Shown here: positions 27,131 through 35,708 of the stretch, in pieces | How the letters are laid out: every line of letters starts with the position of its first letter | Numbering within the stretch: position 1 is the first letter of the stretch | NCBI RefSeq assembly: GCF_900009265.2 | Contig: NZ_LR735026.1 | Location: 672,499-736,498 of the forward strand | DNA: 64,000 nt | Source of the DNA: Planktothrix paucivesiculata PCC 9631 | GTDB lineage: Bacteria > Cyanobacteriota > Cyanobacteriia > Cyanobacteriales > Microcoleaceae | Reading direction: 5' to 3' | Program-made: the position numbers and the translations under genes | Notes under the pieces: generated by a model | Databases searched by the model: none | The model's input: the letters and a program-made list of their open reading frames with translations, nothing else | Told to the model about the DNA's origin: nothing

Positions 27131-29362
27131 ATGGTGTTAAACAAAAAAGATACATCGATAGTCACCTTAACGTTATTGTTATCAATAGCGACGAGTCCGG
27201 TTGCCTGGGCGACCTCTCGGTGGAACTCCAACTCTAGCGTCACTTCTTCCGCGCTTTCAGAGTCATCCTTATGGTCTCGCGGACAGGTGAGAAATATTGA
27301 TATTAAGTCGGAGTCAGAGGACTGGAGTGTTCAAAATCCAGGGGATTTCAAGCTGAAATCCGGATCTAATTCGGCGGTTAGGTTGATTGCTAAGTCTCCT
27401 ATTGCTCTGAGCCAGATTGACCCGCGTTTATCCCCAGCTAACACCAACAATGATAGCCTAGTGGGGCAATCTTCCCAAATGCAGCCCACAACAGTTCCGG
27501 CGACGGAAGGAGAAATTCCCATTTGGTTGTGGTGGTTACTTCCTGTGATTCCATTTTTGGGTTTATGGGTCAATTTACAATTCAAAGCTCAACGTTCTAA
27601 GTCCCCAGTCAAAAAACAAGAAGACCCTATTTCTGTTCCCTCATCTACAAAACCCGATGTTACAGGGGAGCAACCTCAGAAAAATTCTAATCAAATTGAT
27701 TTTAACAGTTTGACAGAACCCCTGAAAACTCCATTTTCTCCAACTATTAATAAGCAGTTTATAGAACCCTTAAAAACTCCATTTTCTCCAACTATTACTA
27801 CTTTTTCTCTCCCTCGTACTATTATTAAGAAAGATAATCATACAGAAACGTTTGAATTAGAAGAAAATCTTCAACCCCAAGGAGCATCTATTAGTTTAAT
27901 GGAATCGGAGGCAGATAATTTAGATTCTGCGATCGCTATTCCCCATCAAGAATCAATTTTGTTAGAAGATGAAGATCAGGTTAAAACTCAATCCGAGGCA
28001 GAATTTTTGATTTCATCAGAATCTCCTGAACCGGGATTTTATCCGGTTGAAAATGGAGAAATTGAGGAAGTTTCGGAAGTCGTATTAATTAAGGAAATTG
28101 ACCCGAATGAAGCTGAAGCTGTAATTGCAGAATTTTTGACAACAAAAATATCGGTTTCAGAAATAGTAGAACCTGAACCTGATATTCAGAATGAATCTAT
28201 TATTGTGGAATTGGATAGTACGGAATTAGAATCGACGGTTGCTCCGGTTAGTGATGGGTTGACGGAACCGGAAATATCGGTTTCAGAAATAGTAGAATCT
28301 GAACCCGAGTTTCAGCATGAATCTGTTATTGTGGAATCGGATAGTACGGAATTAGAACCGACGGTTGCTCCGATTGATAATGAGTTGGCGGAACCGGAAA
28401 TATCGGTTTCAGAAATAGTAGAACCGGAACCTGAGTTTCAGCATGAATCTATTATTGTGGAATCGGATAGTACGGAATTAGAACCGACGGTTGCTCCGAT
28501 TGATAATGAGTTGGCGGAACCGGAAATATCGGTTTCAGAAATAGTAGAACCGGAACCCGAGTTTCAGCATGAATCTATTATTGTGGAATCGGATAGTACG
28601 GAATTAGAATCGACGGTTGCTCCGGTTACTCATGAGTTAACGGAACCGGAAATATCGGTTTCAGAAATAGTAGAATCTGAACCTGATTTTCAGCATGAAT
28701 CTGTTATTGTGGAATCGGATAGTACGGAATTAGAATCGACGGTTGCTCCGGTTACTCATGAGTTAACGGAACCGGAAATATCGGTTTCAGAGGTACTAAA
28801 ACCGGAAACCGAAGTAATAGAATTAGGAGTACCTCATCAAGAGATTCGTTCAGAAACAGACGTAGCAGCTACTAAATTTAATGTAGGAAAAGAAATAAAA
28901 TTTGAACCCTCCCTTGCGGATGTAGACCAGGGACTTGCACCATTACCCGAGGGATATGGTCAGAGTCAGATTTTCCTGTTACCCCGTGATCCAAATTGGG
29001 CCTATGCGTATTGGGATATTCCTAACGAACATAAAGAACATATCCGTCACCAAGGCGGGAAACACCTTCTCCTGCGGGTTTATGATGTCACTGCAATTGA
29101 TCTTGATACCCAACCGCCATTGTCGGTGCAGGAATATGAGTGTGATGAGATGGCTAGAGAATGGCATATTCCTATTGCCATGAGTGATCGAGATTATATT
29201 GCCGAATTGGGTTATTTAACGCTGGATGGACGTTGGTTAGTCTTAGTCAGATCTAATCATATTCATATCCCCCCCATTTATCCGACGGACTGGGAAAATT
29301 ACCAATTTATTAATATTCCTTGGGATGAAGACCTCAGAGGAAAAACCTTTTTCAAACTCTAA
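27131..29362 (+). CDS. DUF4912 protein with 42-residue tandem repeats
   Basis: The 743-residue protein has a hydrophobic N-terminus (residues 9-28, possible signal peptide), a membrane segment near residue 135 (IWLWWLLPVIPFLGLW), a long acidic region, and a C-terminal DUF4912 domain (FLLPRDPNWAYAYWDIP...). The acidic region contains five 42-residue repeats, each opening ISVSEIV, plus the start of a sixth. The DNA repeats with an exact 126-bp period from 28145 to 28774. DUF4912 function is not known to me. The repeats would form an extended acidic stalk. Confidence 0.82.
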   Translation: MVLNKKDTSIVTLTLLLSIATSPVAWATSRWNSNSSVTSSALSESSLWSRGQVRNIDIKSESEDWSVQNPGDFKLKSGSNSAVRLIAKSPIALSQIDPRLSPANTNNDSLVGQSSQMQPTTVPATEGEIPIWLWWLLPVIPFLGLWVNLQFKAQRSKSPVKKQEDPISVPSSTKPDVTGEQPQKNSNQIDFNSLTEPLKTPFSPTINKQFIEPLKTPFSPTITTFSLPRTIIKKDNHTETFELEENLQPQGASISLMESEADNLDSAIAIPHQESILLEDEDQVKTQSEAEFLISSESPEPGFYPVENGEIEEVSEVVLIKEIDPNEAEAVIAEFLTTKISVSEIVEPEPDIQNESIIVELDSTELESTVAPVSDGLTEPEISVSEIVESEPEFQHESVIVESDSTELEPTVAPIDNELAEPEISVSEIVEPEPEFQHESIIVESDSTELEPTVAPIDNELAEPEISVSEIVEPEPEFQHESIIVESDSTELESTVAPVTHELTEPEISVSEIVESEPDFQHESVIVESDSTELESTVAPVTHELTEPEISVSEVLKPETEVIELGVPHQEIRSETDVAATKFNVGKEIKFEPSLADVDQGLAPLPEGYGQSQIFLLPRDPNWAYAYWDIPNEHKEHIRHQGGKHLLLRVYDVTAIDLDTQPPLSVQEYECDEMAREWHIPIAMSDRDYIAELGYLTLDGRWLVLVRSNHIHIPPIYPTDWENYQFINIPWDEDLRGKTFFKL
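28145..28774 (+). repeat. 126-bp coding tandem repeat, five units
   Basis: Units start at 28145, 28271, 28397, 28523 and 28649, with a partial unit from 28775. Neighbouring units are almost identical, especially the second to fourth, which suggests recent expansion or homogenisation. Confidence 0.9.
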
Positions 29363-29394
29363 CAATTCTACAAGATTAATTTTAGATATTAAAC

Positions 29395-29420
29395 AGGCTG
29401 TTAGTGAAAACTGACAGCCT
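29395..29420 (+). terminator. hairpin terminator after the DUF4912 gene
   Basis: AGGCTGTTAGT and ACTGACAGCCT form an 11-bp stem (one G-T pair) around a GAAA tetraloop. It lies 33 bases after the stop and is followed by ATTTAAT, only weakly T-rich. Confidence 0.5.
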
Positions 29421-29543
29421 ATTTAATGACTACCCTATTCACCGGATATTAACAAGATTGAAAAATGTTGTTCTTGGTTATAGAGACAACAATACCTTTA
29501 AATCTTTGATAATTGATGGGTGAAGAAGGTTAGATCTTGAGGA

Positions 29544-31047
29544 TTAAGTTAGTTTTTCTAATCCAGCTTGAATAGCTCCGATGAGATTATCTTGCTCTGG
29601 TGGAAAGCCTTGAAGACTGATATCAAGAGGCTGATTTGTAATCCAAATAATATAGAATCCTAGTTCTTTATCAACTAATTTTAGGGAAACGGCGAGAGCT
29701 TCGGGGGTGGGTTCTTGATATATTCCTACACGATCTTGAATACAAAGAATGAGGGCTAATTTAGACTTTTGTAATTCATCTTGAATGGTGAATAGGTGTT
29801 GTTGAAGTTCGGCTGCATTACGAACTGTTGGCGGTTTTCCAGAGATATTCACTTGCGGATGTTTATAGATTTTAGTTGAAAGGAAATTTGCGATCGCTTC
29901 TTCATTAGTTTCAGTCGCTAAATTTAGGCTATTAATCACTAACGGATAAACGGTTTCTGTCGGTTTCAGTTGTTGAGCAAGGTCAGTCAATTGAGGTTTG
30001 AAGGTTGGAATAGAAATTTGACTATGCCATGCTTCCCAAAATTCTTCATATCTAAAATGTTCAGAACATTCAGCAGCAACATCATAAGCTAGTTGATAAA
30101 TTGAACTGGATTCGTCATTATTTTGATAATTGACATATCTACCCATCGTTGAAACTATTAACCTTTTTGCTTCAATTTTTGAAACTGTGTTTTCAGCCAG
30201 ATTTATATTGATGGCATACAAACTATATACAATTGCTTTGACTGTTATTTTATTTTGGGGAATTGATAATAAATCAATAAGTTGTTGAACCGTTTGTAAA
30301 TCTTGAACAGGAAAATAAGTTAAATGATAATAAGTTAAAAGATATAAAATTGCACATTTCATCTCGGAATTTACCGCTGATTTTAGCTGTTTAAGTAACA
30401 AGTTTATTATTTCCTGCTCATTGCCTACTTCTTCATAACGAATCAGCATTTTTAATCTTGCTATTGATGCGCCTTTAATAAAAGGATGATTATTGGGATT
30501 GATTAACTCTAGTAACTCACTAACATTACTTAAAGCAAATATATTATTAAGTTTGTTATTAAATAAATTCTTAAGTTTATCTACTTCGGATTTATTTTTT
30601 GTTAAAAGTTTTTCTTCTATTAACAACTCTCGATAAACCAATAGCCAAAATTCATATTTTTCTGGATATTCGGTTTTTATAAAAGATTCTATGTATTCAA
30701 AGTGCATCCAAATATTTAAGTAATAAATTAGATCTTCTTCAATTGCATCTTGTGCATGTTTAATTTTCCAGATTTCATCAGTTATTTTATCAAAAAAAAT
30801 TCCATAAATTACGAATTGTTCTTGATATTTATTCCATTCATCCCACAAACGTAATCGGTAATCATAATTATCCTCATGATCTATATGTTCATAAGTGATA
30901 TCATTAAGACTTGTGTTTCTAAAATTGAATAAAAAATCTTCTAATAATCTGTAGTGATAATGTTTATTAAAAATATTATTGCATCCATCTTTAAATTTTA
31001 TTAATGCCCATGCAAATTCTTCTTTGAGTGGATCTTCAATATGATTA
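29544..31047 (-). pseudogene. C-terminal part of a NACHT protein gene split by an IS630 element
   Basis: The reading frame is open on the minus strand from the insertion site (31047) to the stop at 29544, about 500 codons; a TTG at 30848 could restart translation but is probably not the true start. The product is mostly helical, as in the repeat region of NACHT proteins, and ends in a small alpha/beta domain (LALILCIQDRVGIY...YIIWITNQ). Removing the element and one TA joins it in frame to the NACHT part at 32231. The junction would read LLWAGSNHIEDPLKEE. Without its N-terminal half this part is unlikely to work. Confidence 0.85.
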
Positions 31048-32230
31048 AGTAGGTGGTCATAAATAGAGTTAAAATAAGAAATGAAGAAATATCAGAGGAA
31101 TAGTCATGCCACTGAGGTTAAGAATTCAACTAACAGAAGAAGAAAAACAAGAGCTACTAACTCTGTATCAGCAAGAGAAAGTTCCGAAAAGAACAAGGCA
31201 GAGAATAGATATATTAATGTTTAGTGATGGAGGATGGATGGTCTCAAAAATAGCCCAGACTTTAAGGTGTTCAGAAGCCATGGTAAGAAAAACAATAACT
31301 CGATGGATAAATCAAGAAAAAGAAGGATTATTTGATGCTCCTCGTTCGGGAAGAAAACGGAGGTGGAAAGAAGAAGATATAGAATATTTAGAAACTTGTA
31401 TAGAGTCAGATGAAAGAACTTATAATAGCCGTCAACTGTCGGAAAAACTTCTGCGAGAGAGAGCGATCGCACTAAGCGCAGAAAGAATTAGAAAAATCTT
31501 AAAAAAAAAAGACTGGCGCTGGAAAAGAACAAAAGCCAGTTTAAAGAAAAAACAGAATCCCGAAAAAACAGCGAGCAAGAAAAGAGATTTGGAGACGTTA
31601 AAGCGTTATGAAGAAGAGGGTTTGGTCAGATTAAAATATTTAGATGAGGCAGGTTTTTGTTTATGGAGTCCTGTGAGTTACACCTATGTAAAAAAGGGGA
31701 AGCAGAAACAAATAAACCAGACGAAAAAGCGAGGAAAAAGATTGAATGTAATTGGAGTATTAGAAAAAGGAAAAAGTTTTGAGTACGGTTTAAGTTTGTC
31801 AGGAATTACAAGTGAGAATTACATAAAATTTATAGATTGGCAAGCGGAAAAAGCTGAAAAGCATTTTCAAAATACTCGACAAATTACCGTACTGATTCAA
31901 GACAACTATAGCGTCCATAAAAGTCAAAAAATACAAGAAAAAGAAAGGGAGTGGCAAGACAAAAAATTAGAATTTTTTTTCCTGTCTGCTTATAGCCCTG
32001 AATTAAATGAAATCGAACCAGAATGGCATCAATTAAAAACTCATGAACTGGCGGGAAGAATGTTTGAAGATGAATATGATTTGAGCCAAGCTGTGATTCA
32101 AGCCATTGAAGATAGAAACGAAAGAAATGATTGTACCTGCGATCGCTTGCGATTTAATTCCCTGAGTAACTCTCAAGAATTATCCTAAACAATCTTTTTC
32201 TATTATTGACTTTATTTATGACCACCTACT
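31048..32230 (+). mobile_element. IS630-type insertion sequence, intact copy
   Basis: A 1183-bp element with perfect terminal inverted repeats of at least 18 bp (AGTAGGTGGTCATAAATA and its complement), flanked by TA at 31046-31047 and 32231-32232. TA target duplication and the transposase type mark it as IS630/Tc1-like. It carries one intact transposase gene. A shortened copy of the same element lies at 49751-50698. Confidence 0.93.
31106..32188 (+). CDS. IS630 family transposase
   Basis: The 360-residue protein has an N-terminal helix-turn-helix (about residues 43-70, KIAQTLRCSEAMVRKTITRW) and a DDE catalytic core with Asp180 (YLDEAGF), Asp266 ([10 protein letters not shown]) and Glu302 ([11 protein letters not shown]). 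All catalytic acids are present, so it is probably active. It is encoded in the direction opposite to the gene it interrupts. Confidence 0.93.
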   Translation: MPLRLRIQLTEEEKQELLTLYQQEKVPKRTRQRIDILMFSDGGWMVSKIAQTLRCSEAMVRKTITRWINQEKEGLFDAPRSGRKRRWKEEDIEYLETCIESDERTYNSRQLSEKLLRERAIALSAERIRKILKKKDWRWKRTKASLKKKQNPEKTASKKRDLETLKRYEEEGLVRLKYLDEAGFCLWSPVSYTYVKKGKQKQINQTKKRGKRLNVIGVLEKGKSFEYGLSLSGITSENYIKFIDWQAEKAEKHFQNTRQITVLIQDNYSVHKSQKIQEKEREWQDKKLEFFFLSAYSPELNEIEPEWHQLKTHELAGRMFEDEYDLSQAVIQAIEDRNERNDCTCDRLRFNSLSNSQELS

Positions 32231-33866
32231 TACTTCCTGCCCACAGCAAAATAACTTCTCTCCATTCATGTTCAAAAGCTCGATAACGTTTGTATTCACC
32301 CTGGCTATCTTTAACAGGTTTATCAATATGGTTAGAAGGGAGGAAAAAGTCCCGAGTTTTGATTGATAATGCTGCAAAATATTCTTGAAAAGTTGGGTGA
32401 AAGAACGCATACACAGATTCAAGCGGGTTTTCTTGTGCAACACCGATGGGAATTAGCCAGTTAAGTTTAACAGCTAAATCAAATAATAAAATTTTTTGCT
32501 CATCCTTTCCTAGAAACTGAGTTATAAATTTCTGAGATAGCCGAAACCGAGATATTTCTTGGTTAAGAGCAGTTTTAGCAAGTTCTCCTAAAAAATTATT
32601 TAGATTTTGCCGTACTATTTCATCTAGGGTGACTTGAACTTTATTTTTGTTCCATTCATAGAAAGCATCAACAAACCACTCATATAACCTGGCTTTAATT
32701 TCAGGAAGTTCTGGTTCCCCTTCTTGCCGTTGCCAACTATAACACAGTAAGGTTAAGCTAAGAGGATTTTTAACAAGATCTTGAATAACTTTCTTATTTG
32801 ATTTTGCAAGTTCTGACTTCAGTTTTTCTCCTTGCTCATAGTTATTCTTAAACCAGTTACTAATAAACTGATGTACTTCGGTTGGATAGTCAAAATCTAA
32901 GTTTTGGTAAACGTCAAATCCATCCAGTGAATTTTTTCCCATATCCCAAACATTTAACCGACAGGTCAGCACAACCCGAATATTTTGTAACCATCCTTCA
33001 TTCATTTGAGTTGCAATTTGATAGAGTGGATGAGAAACAGACATTTCATCTACCCCATCTAAAAGCAACCAAACTTTTCCAGTTTTTAACAAGTTTCCGA
33101 GTTCATCTTGATAGTGTTGGGGTGCAGTTTCTAGTTCCTGAGTTGCATTTCTCAGCCAATCATTCAGTAAATATTCATTAATAGATTTTTCTCCTATTTC
33201 AGTCAACGATATCCAAATCGGAATATCATCAGTTTTTTCTAAAATCCATTCTCCAATTTTTTGCAGTTGGGTAGTTTTTCCGGCTCCTGCTTCACCAATA
33301 ATTGCAATACGGCTTCCTTGACTTTTTGCACTTTGCTTTTCCTTCAAAACTTTTGTAAAAAAGTCGTCATAGCTAATTGGCGTAACTTTATCATCATTGT
33401 TCTTTGTAGATAATGGCAAAGTATGGTTATCAGGAGTATATTGAGGCTTGTCTGCTTTTTCGACTACACCTAATTTTATAAAAATATCATCAACTTTAAA
33501 ACGCACTCCAGTTGTTAGGGGATTTGTTGTTAACCATTTTCTTTGATTTAGTAATTCCTGACAAATTTCTCGCCAGTCAATATAAATGGCTTCTTCTAAC
33601 TGTTCTGAGTCATCAGAGTTACAGATGTCTGTTATGGAAAAACCAAAAACTTCTGAGATCAGGCGCGCATTAGATCGATAAACTGCTTTTCCTTGAAAAA
33701 AACGTTCAACGGTATCCTCAGAAATATAAGTTTTTTGTGAAATAGTGTCAGCAATTCGTTTATATGTCCACTTTTTACCTTCTGGTGTTGGGTGATGGTC
33801 TTTTGCATCTATAATTTTTTGTAAACCGTCAATACTTGCAGGAATACGGGATGGGGGAATTGTCAT
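32231..33866 (-). pseudogene. N-terminal part of a NACHT NTPase gene split by an IS630 element
   Basis: This part encodes about 545 residues of host sequence before the frame enters the element and stops (32226). The first 80 or so residues look like a helix-turn-helix module (YKRIADTISQKTYISEDTVERF). The NACHT domain has a Walker A at 191-198 (GEAGAGKT) and a Walker B at 267-274 (LLLDGVDE). NACHT proteins are STAND NTPases; many bacterial ones act in phage defence, others in signalling. The truncated protein keeps the whole nucleotide-binding site but loses its sensor/repeat half. The original protein would have had about 1045 residues. Confidence 0.87.
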
Positions 33867-34013
33867 AAATACCGAACCTTGTTGAATTAACTCAATCTTA
33901 GATAAATTTTATTGGAAAACCAAGGGCAGATAGGGGCAGATTATCTGCGGTCATCTGATCTGTATTATCATTGAGAAAATTGATAGGGTGAAATTGTCGT
34001 ATTCATAAATACT

Positions 34014-34541
34014 ATGACAGCATTTCAACTCAATCTTTTTCAACCTGACGTTTCTGCCGATCTCTCCGATAATTTACCCTTTGAGCGGGGAGAAATGGTT
34101 AATGCTTATGCTTTATCCATTGGAGAGATCTTGCGGAGAGTTTTAGGAAATGAATATTGGTACAATTTTGAGTTTCCCTTGCAGTTACTTTGCAATAAGG
34201 GGGAACATACATTTTTACCGAAAGAACTTTGGCAGTTTTGGGTCAAATCCAGACTGGATATTACGGTGATGAGTACAAAATTAGGAGAGAATTGCCGCAA
34301 GGCGTGTTTATTAGTGGAATGTCAATCACCGTTTCATGATTGGCCAGATGCACAACAGCGCGATCGCATGAAAGCTAATATTATTCGTCCTACGGGTATT
34401 CCATTAATTTATGCGCGATATGCAGATTATCCGAGAATATTAAGATTTTGGACAGATAGCGCAGAAGAAGTATTTTATAATCCGTTTACTGGAGACGGTT
34501 GGGAAGCATTAACGAGATTGATCAAGAATCAGTGTCTCTAA
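34014..34541 (+). CDS. hypothetical protein, possible PD-(D/E)XK nuclease fold
   Basis: A 175-residue protein with no close family that I can name. The middle and end (LLVECQSPFHDWPDAQQRDRMK) resemble DUF2726-like and other restriction-endonuclease-fold proteins, in which an acid, a Glu-x-x motif and a following R..D..K block form the active site. It begins with FQLNLFQPD. It lies 147 bases from the divergent NACHT gene start and may belong to the same accessory cassette. The nuclease idea is a weak inference. Confidence 0.55.
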   Translation: MTAFQLNLFQPDVSADLSDNLPFERGEMVNAYALSIGEILRRVLGNEYWYNFEFPLQLLCNKGEHTFLPKELWQFWVKSRLDITVMSTKLGENCRKACLLVECQSPFHDWPDAQQRDRMKANIIRPTGIPLIYARYADYPRILRFWTDSAEEVFYNPFTGDGWEALTRLIKNQCL

Positions 34542-34559
34542 CTTATTTGATATTAGTTG

Positions 34560-34586
34560 GGGTGTCAGCATTATGTTTGCACACCC
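34560..34586 (+). terminator. possible terminator hairpin
   Basis: GGGTGT (34560-34565) pairs with ACACCC (34581-34586), followed by TTTAGCTGTTTTT. It lies about 20 bases after the stop of the preceding gene. Confidence 0.4.
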
Positions 34587-34640
34587 TTTAGCTGTTTTTA
34601 CACCTAATAGGGAACTATGGCAACAGAATGATGAATTAGC

Positions 34641-34733
34641 AATAATAATTCTAATGCTCAAATAACAGGAACCCTGCCAATTACAGGGAATTATCGTGTT
34701 ATAGTTAATTCTATTGCTATAATTTATATCAAA
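34641..34733 (+). pseudogene. possible remnant of a pre-peptidase C-terminal (PPC) domain
   Basis: In one frame this stretch reads NAQITGTLPITGNYRVIVNS, which looks like the end of a bacterial pre-peptidase C-terminal domain of secreted proteins. No larger gene surrounds it. It runs in frame into the antitoxin gene at 34770, which is probably chance. Confidence 0.3.
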
Positions 34734-34769
34734 AGTTTAAACCCATCTAAATTTAAAGGACAATTTAAC

Positions 34770-35048
34770 ATGATCTCACCACAATTATTAGAAATAGAAA
34801 AATCCATCAATAATTTATCCTTAGTCGAAAAACTATGGTTATTAGAAAATATTGCTCGAAAAATACGAGAAGGAGATTCCGAGATTAATCAAAAAGAATC
34901 TATTCAAGAAATTACCCTAGAGGATAAACTAAATCAGATGAAAGAATTTTTAGCTACTCCTTGGGAGGGAAAAGAAGATTTTTTAGAAATTATGACAGAA
35001 GTTGATCAAGAACGTCATTGTTATTTAGGTCGGAAAATTGAATTATAA
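34770..35048 (+). CDS. antitoxin-like protein of a VapC pair
   Basis: A 92-residue acidic protein with the pattern INNLSLVEKLWLLENIARKI, typical of small cyanobacterial antitoxins located directly before PIN toxins. AGGA precedes the ATG. The C-terminus is the likely toxin-binding part. The toxin gene starts 21 bases later. The assignment rests on context as much as on sequence. Confidence 0.7.
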   Translation: MISPQLLEIEKSINNLSLVEKLWLLENIARKIREGDSEINQKESIQEITLEDKLNQMKEFLATPWEGKEDFLEIMTEVDQERHCYLGRKIEL

Positions 35049-35069
35049 TCACTATAGGATTGTGTTATT

Positions 35070-35465
35070 ATGTATTTACTAGATACCAATATTTGTATAG
35101 CAATTAATAATCTTAATTCTAAAGTTTTAACAATATTTTATCAGAAGTATTCTCAATGCTATGTTCCTACTATTGTAATTGCAGAACTCTATAAAGGTGC
35201 TTATTGTTCTCAACAAATAGAACAAAATCTTACCAGAATCAACCATTTTTTAAATTTGATTCCAATGATTATTGACTTTGATCAACAAGCAGCAGTTGAA
35301 TTTGGGAAAATTCAAGGAGAACTCAGAAAACAAGGAAAACCTACGGGAGAAATTGACGCTATAATTGCAGCGATCGCTCGTTCACGAGGAGATATTATTG
35401 TTACAAACAATACTCGTCATTTTATTGAAATCTCAAAGTTACAGATCGAAAATTGGCTAGGTTAA
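35070..35465 (+). CDS. vapC: VapC-type PIN domain ribonuclease toxin
   Basis: VapC toxins are PIN nucleases that cut tRNA or rRNA until the antitoxin binds them. The acids are Asp5 (LLDTNICI), Glu39 (IAELYKG) and Asp96 (EIDAIIAA). The fourth position is Asn-rich (VTNNTRHF, residues 112-118), as in many VapC/FitB proteins. The 131-residue length is normal. AGGA lies before the ATG, and the antitoxin gene is immediately upstream, so they form one operon. Confidence 0.88.
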   Translation: MYLLDTNICIAINNLNSKVLTIFYQKYSQCYVPTIVIAELYKGAYCSQQIEQNLTRINHFLNLIPMIIDFDQQAAVEFGKIQGELRKQGKPTGEIDAIIAAIARSRGDIIVTNNTRHFIEISKLQIENWLG

Positions 35466-35708
35466 TAATTCTTATTTTGAGTTACAAGTACAAGTTGCGC
35501 CGCAATAATCAGCAGTTTTAAAAATTATTATACTGGCTCGACAAGTAATTGTCTCTGGTGGCATATTTAGGGCGAAATTCCTAAAGAATCCCATATCATT
35601 CAGACGTGGGAGTGTCAAAGCTCCATTATAATTGATCTCAAAAGTTAAATACTATCCAATCTTTAATGGAGTTGAGTTATATTTGACTATAAAAATACCC
35701 AAGTGTCT

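Noticed and set aside
28935-29183. Second open frame within the DUF4912 domain
   Set aside because: It is a shadow frame of the DUF4912 coding region with no independent start signal or family likeness.
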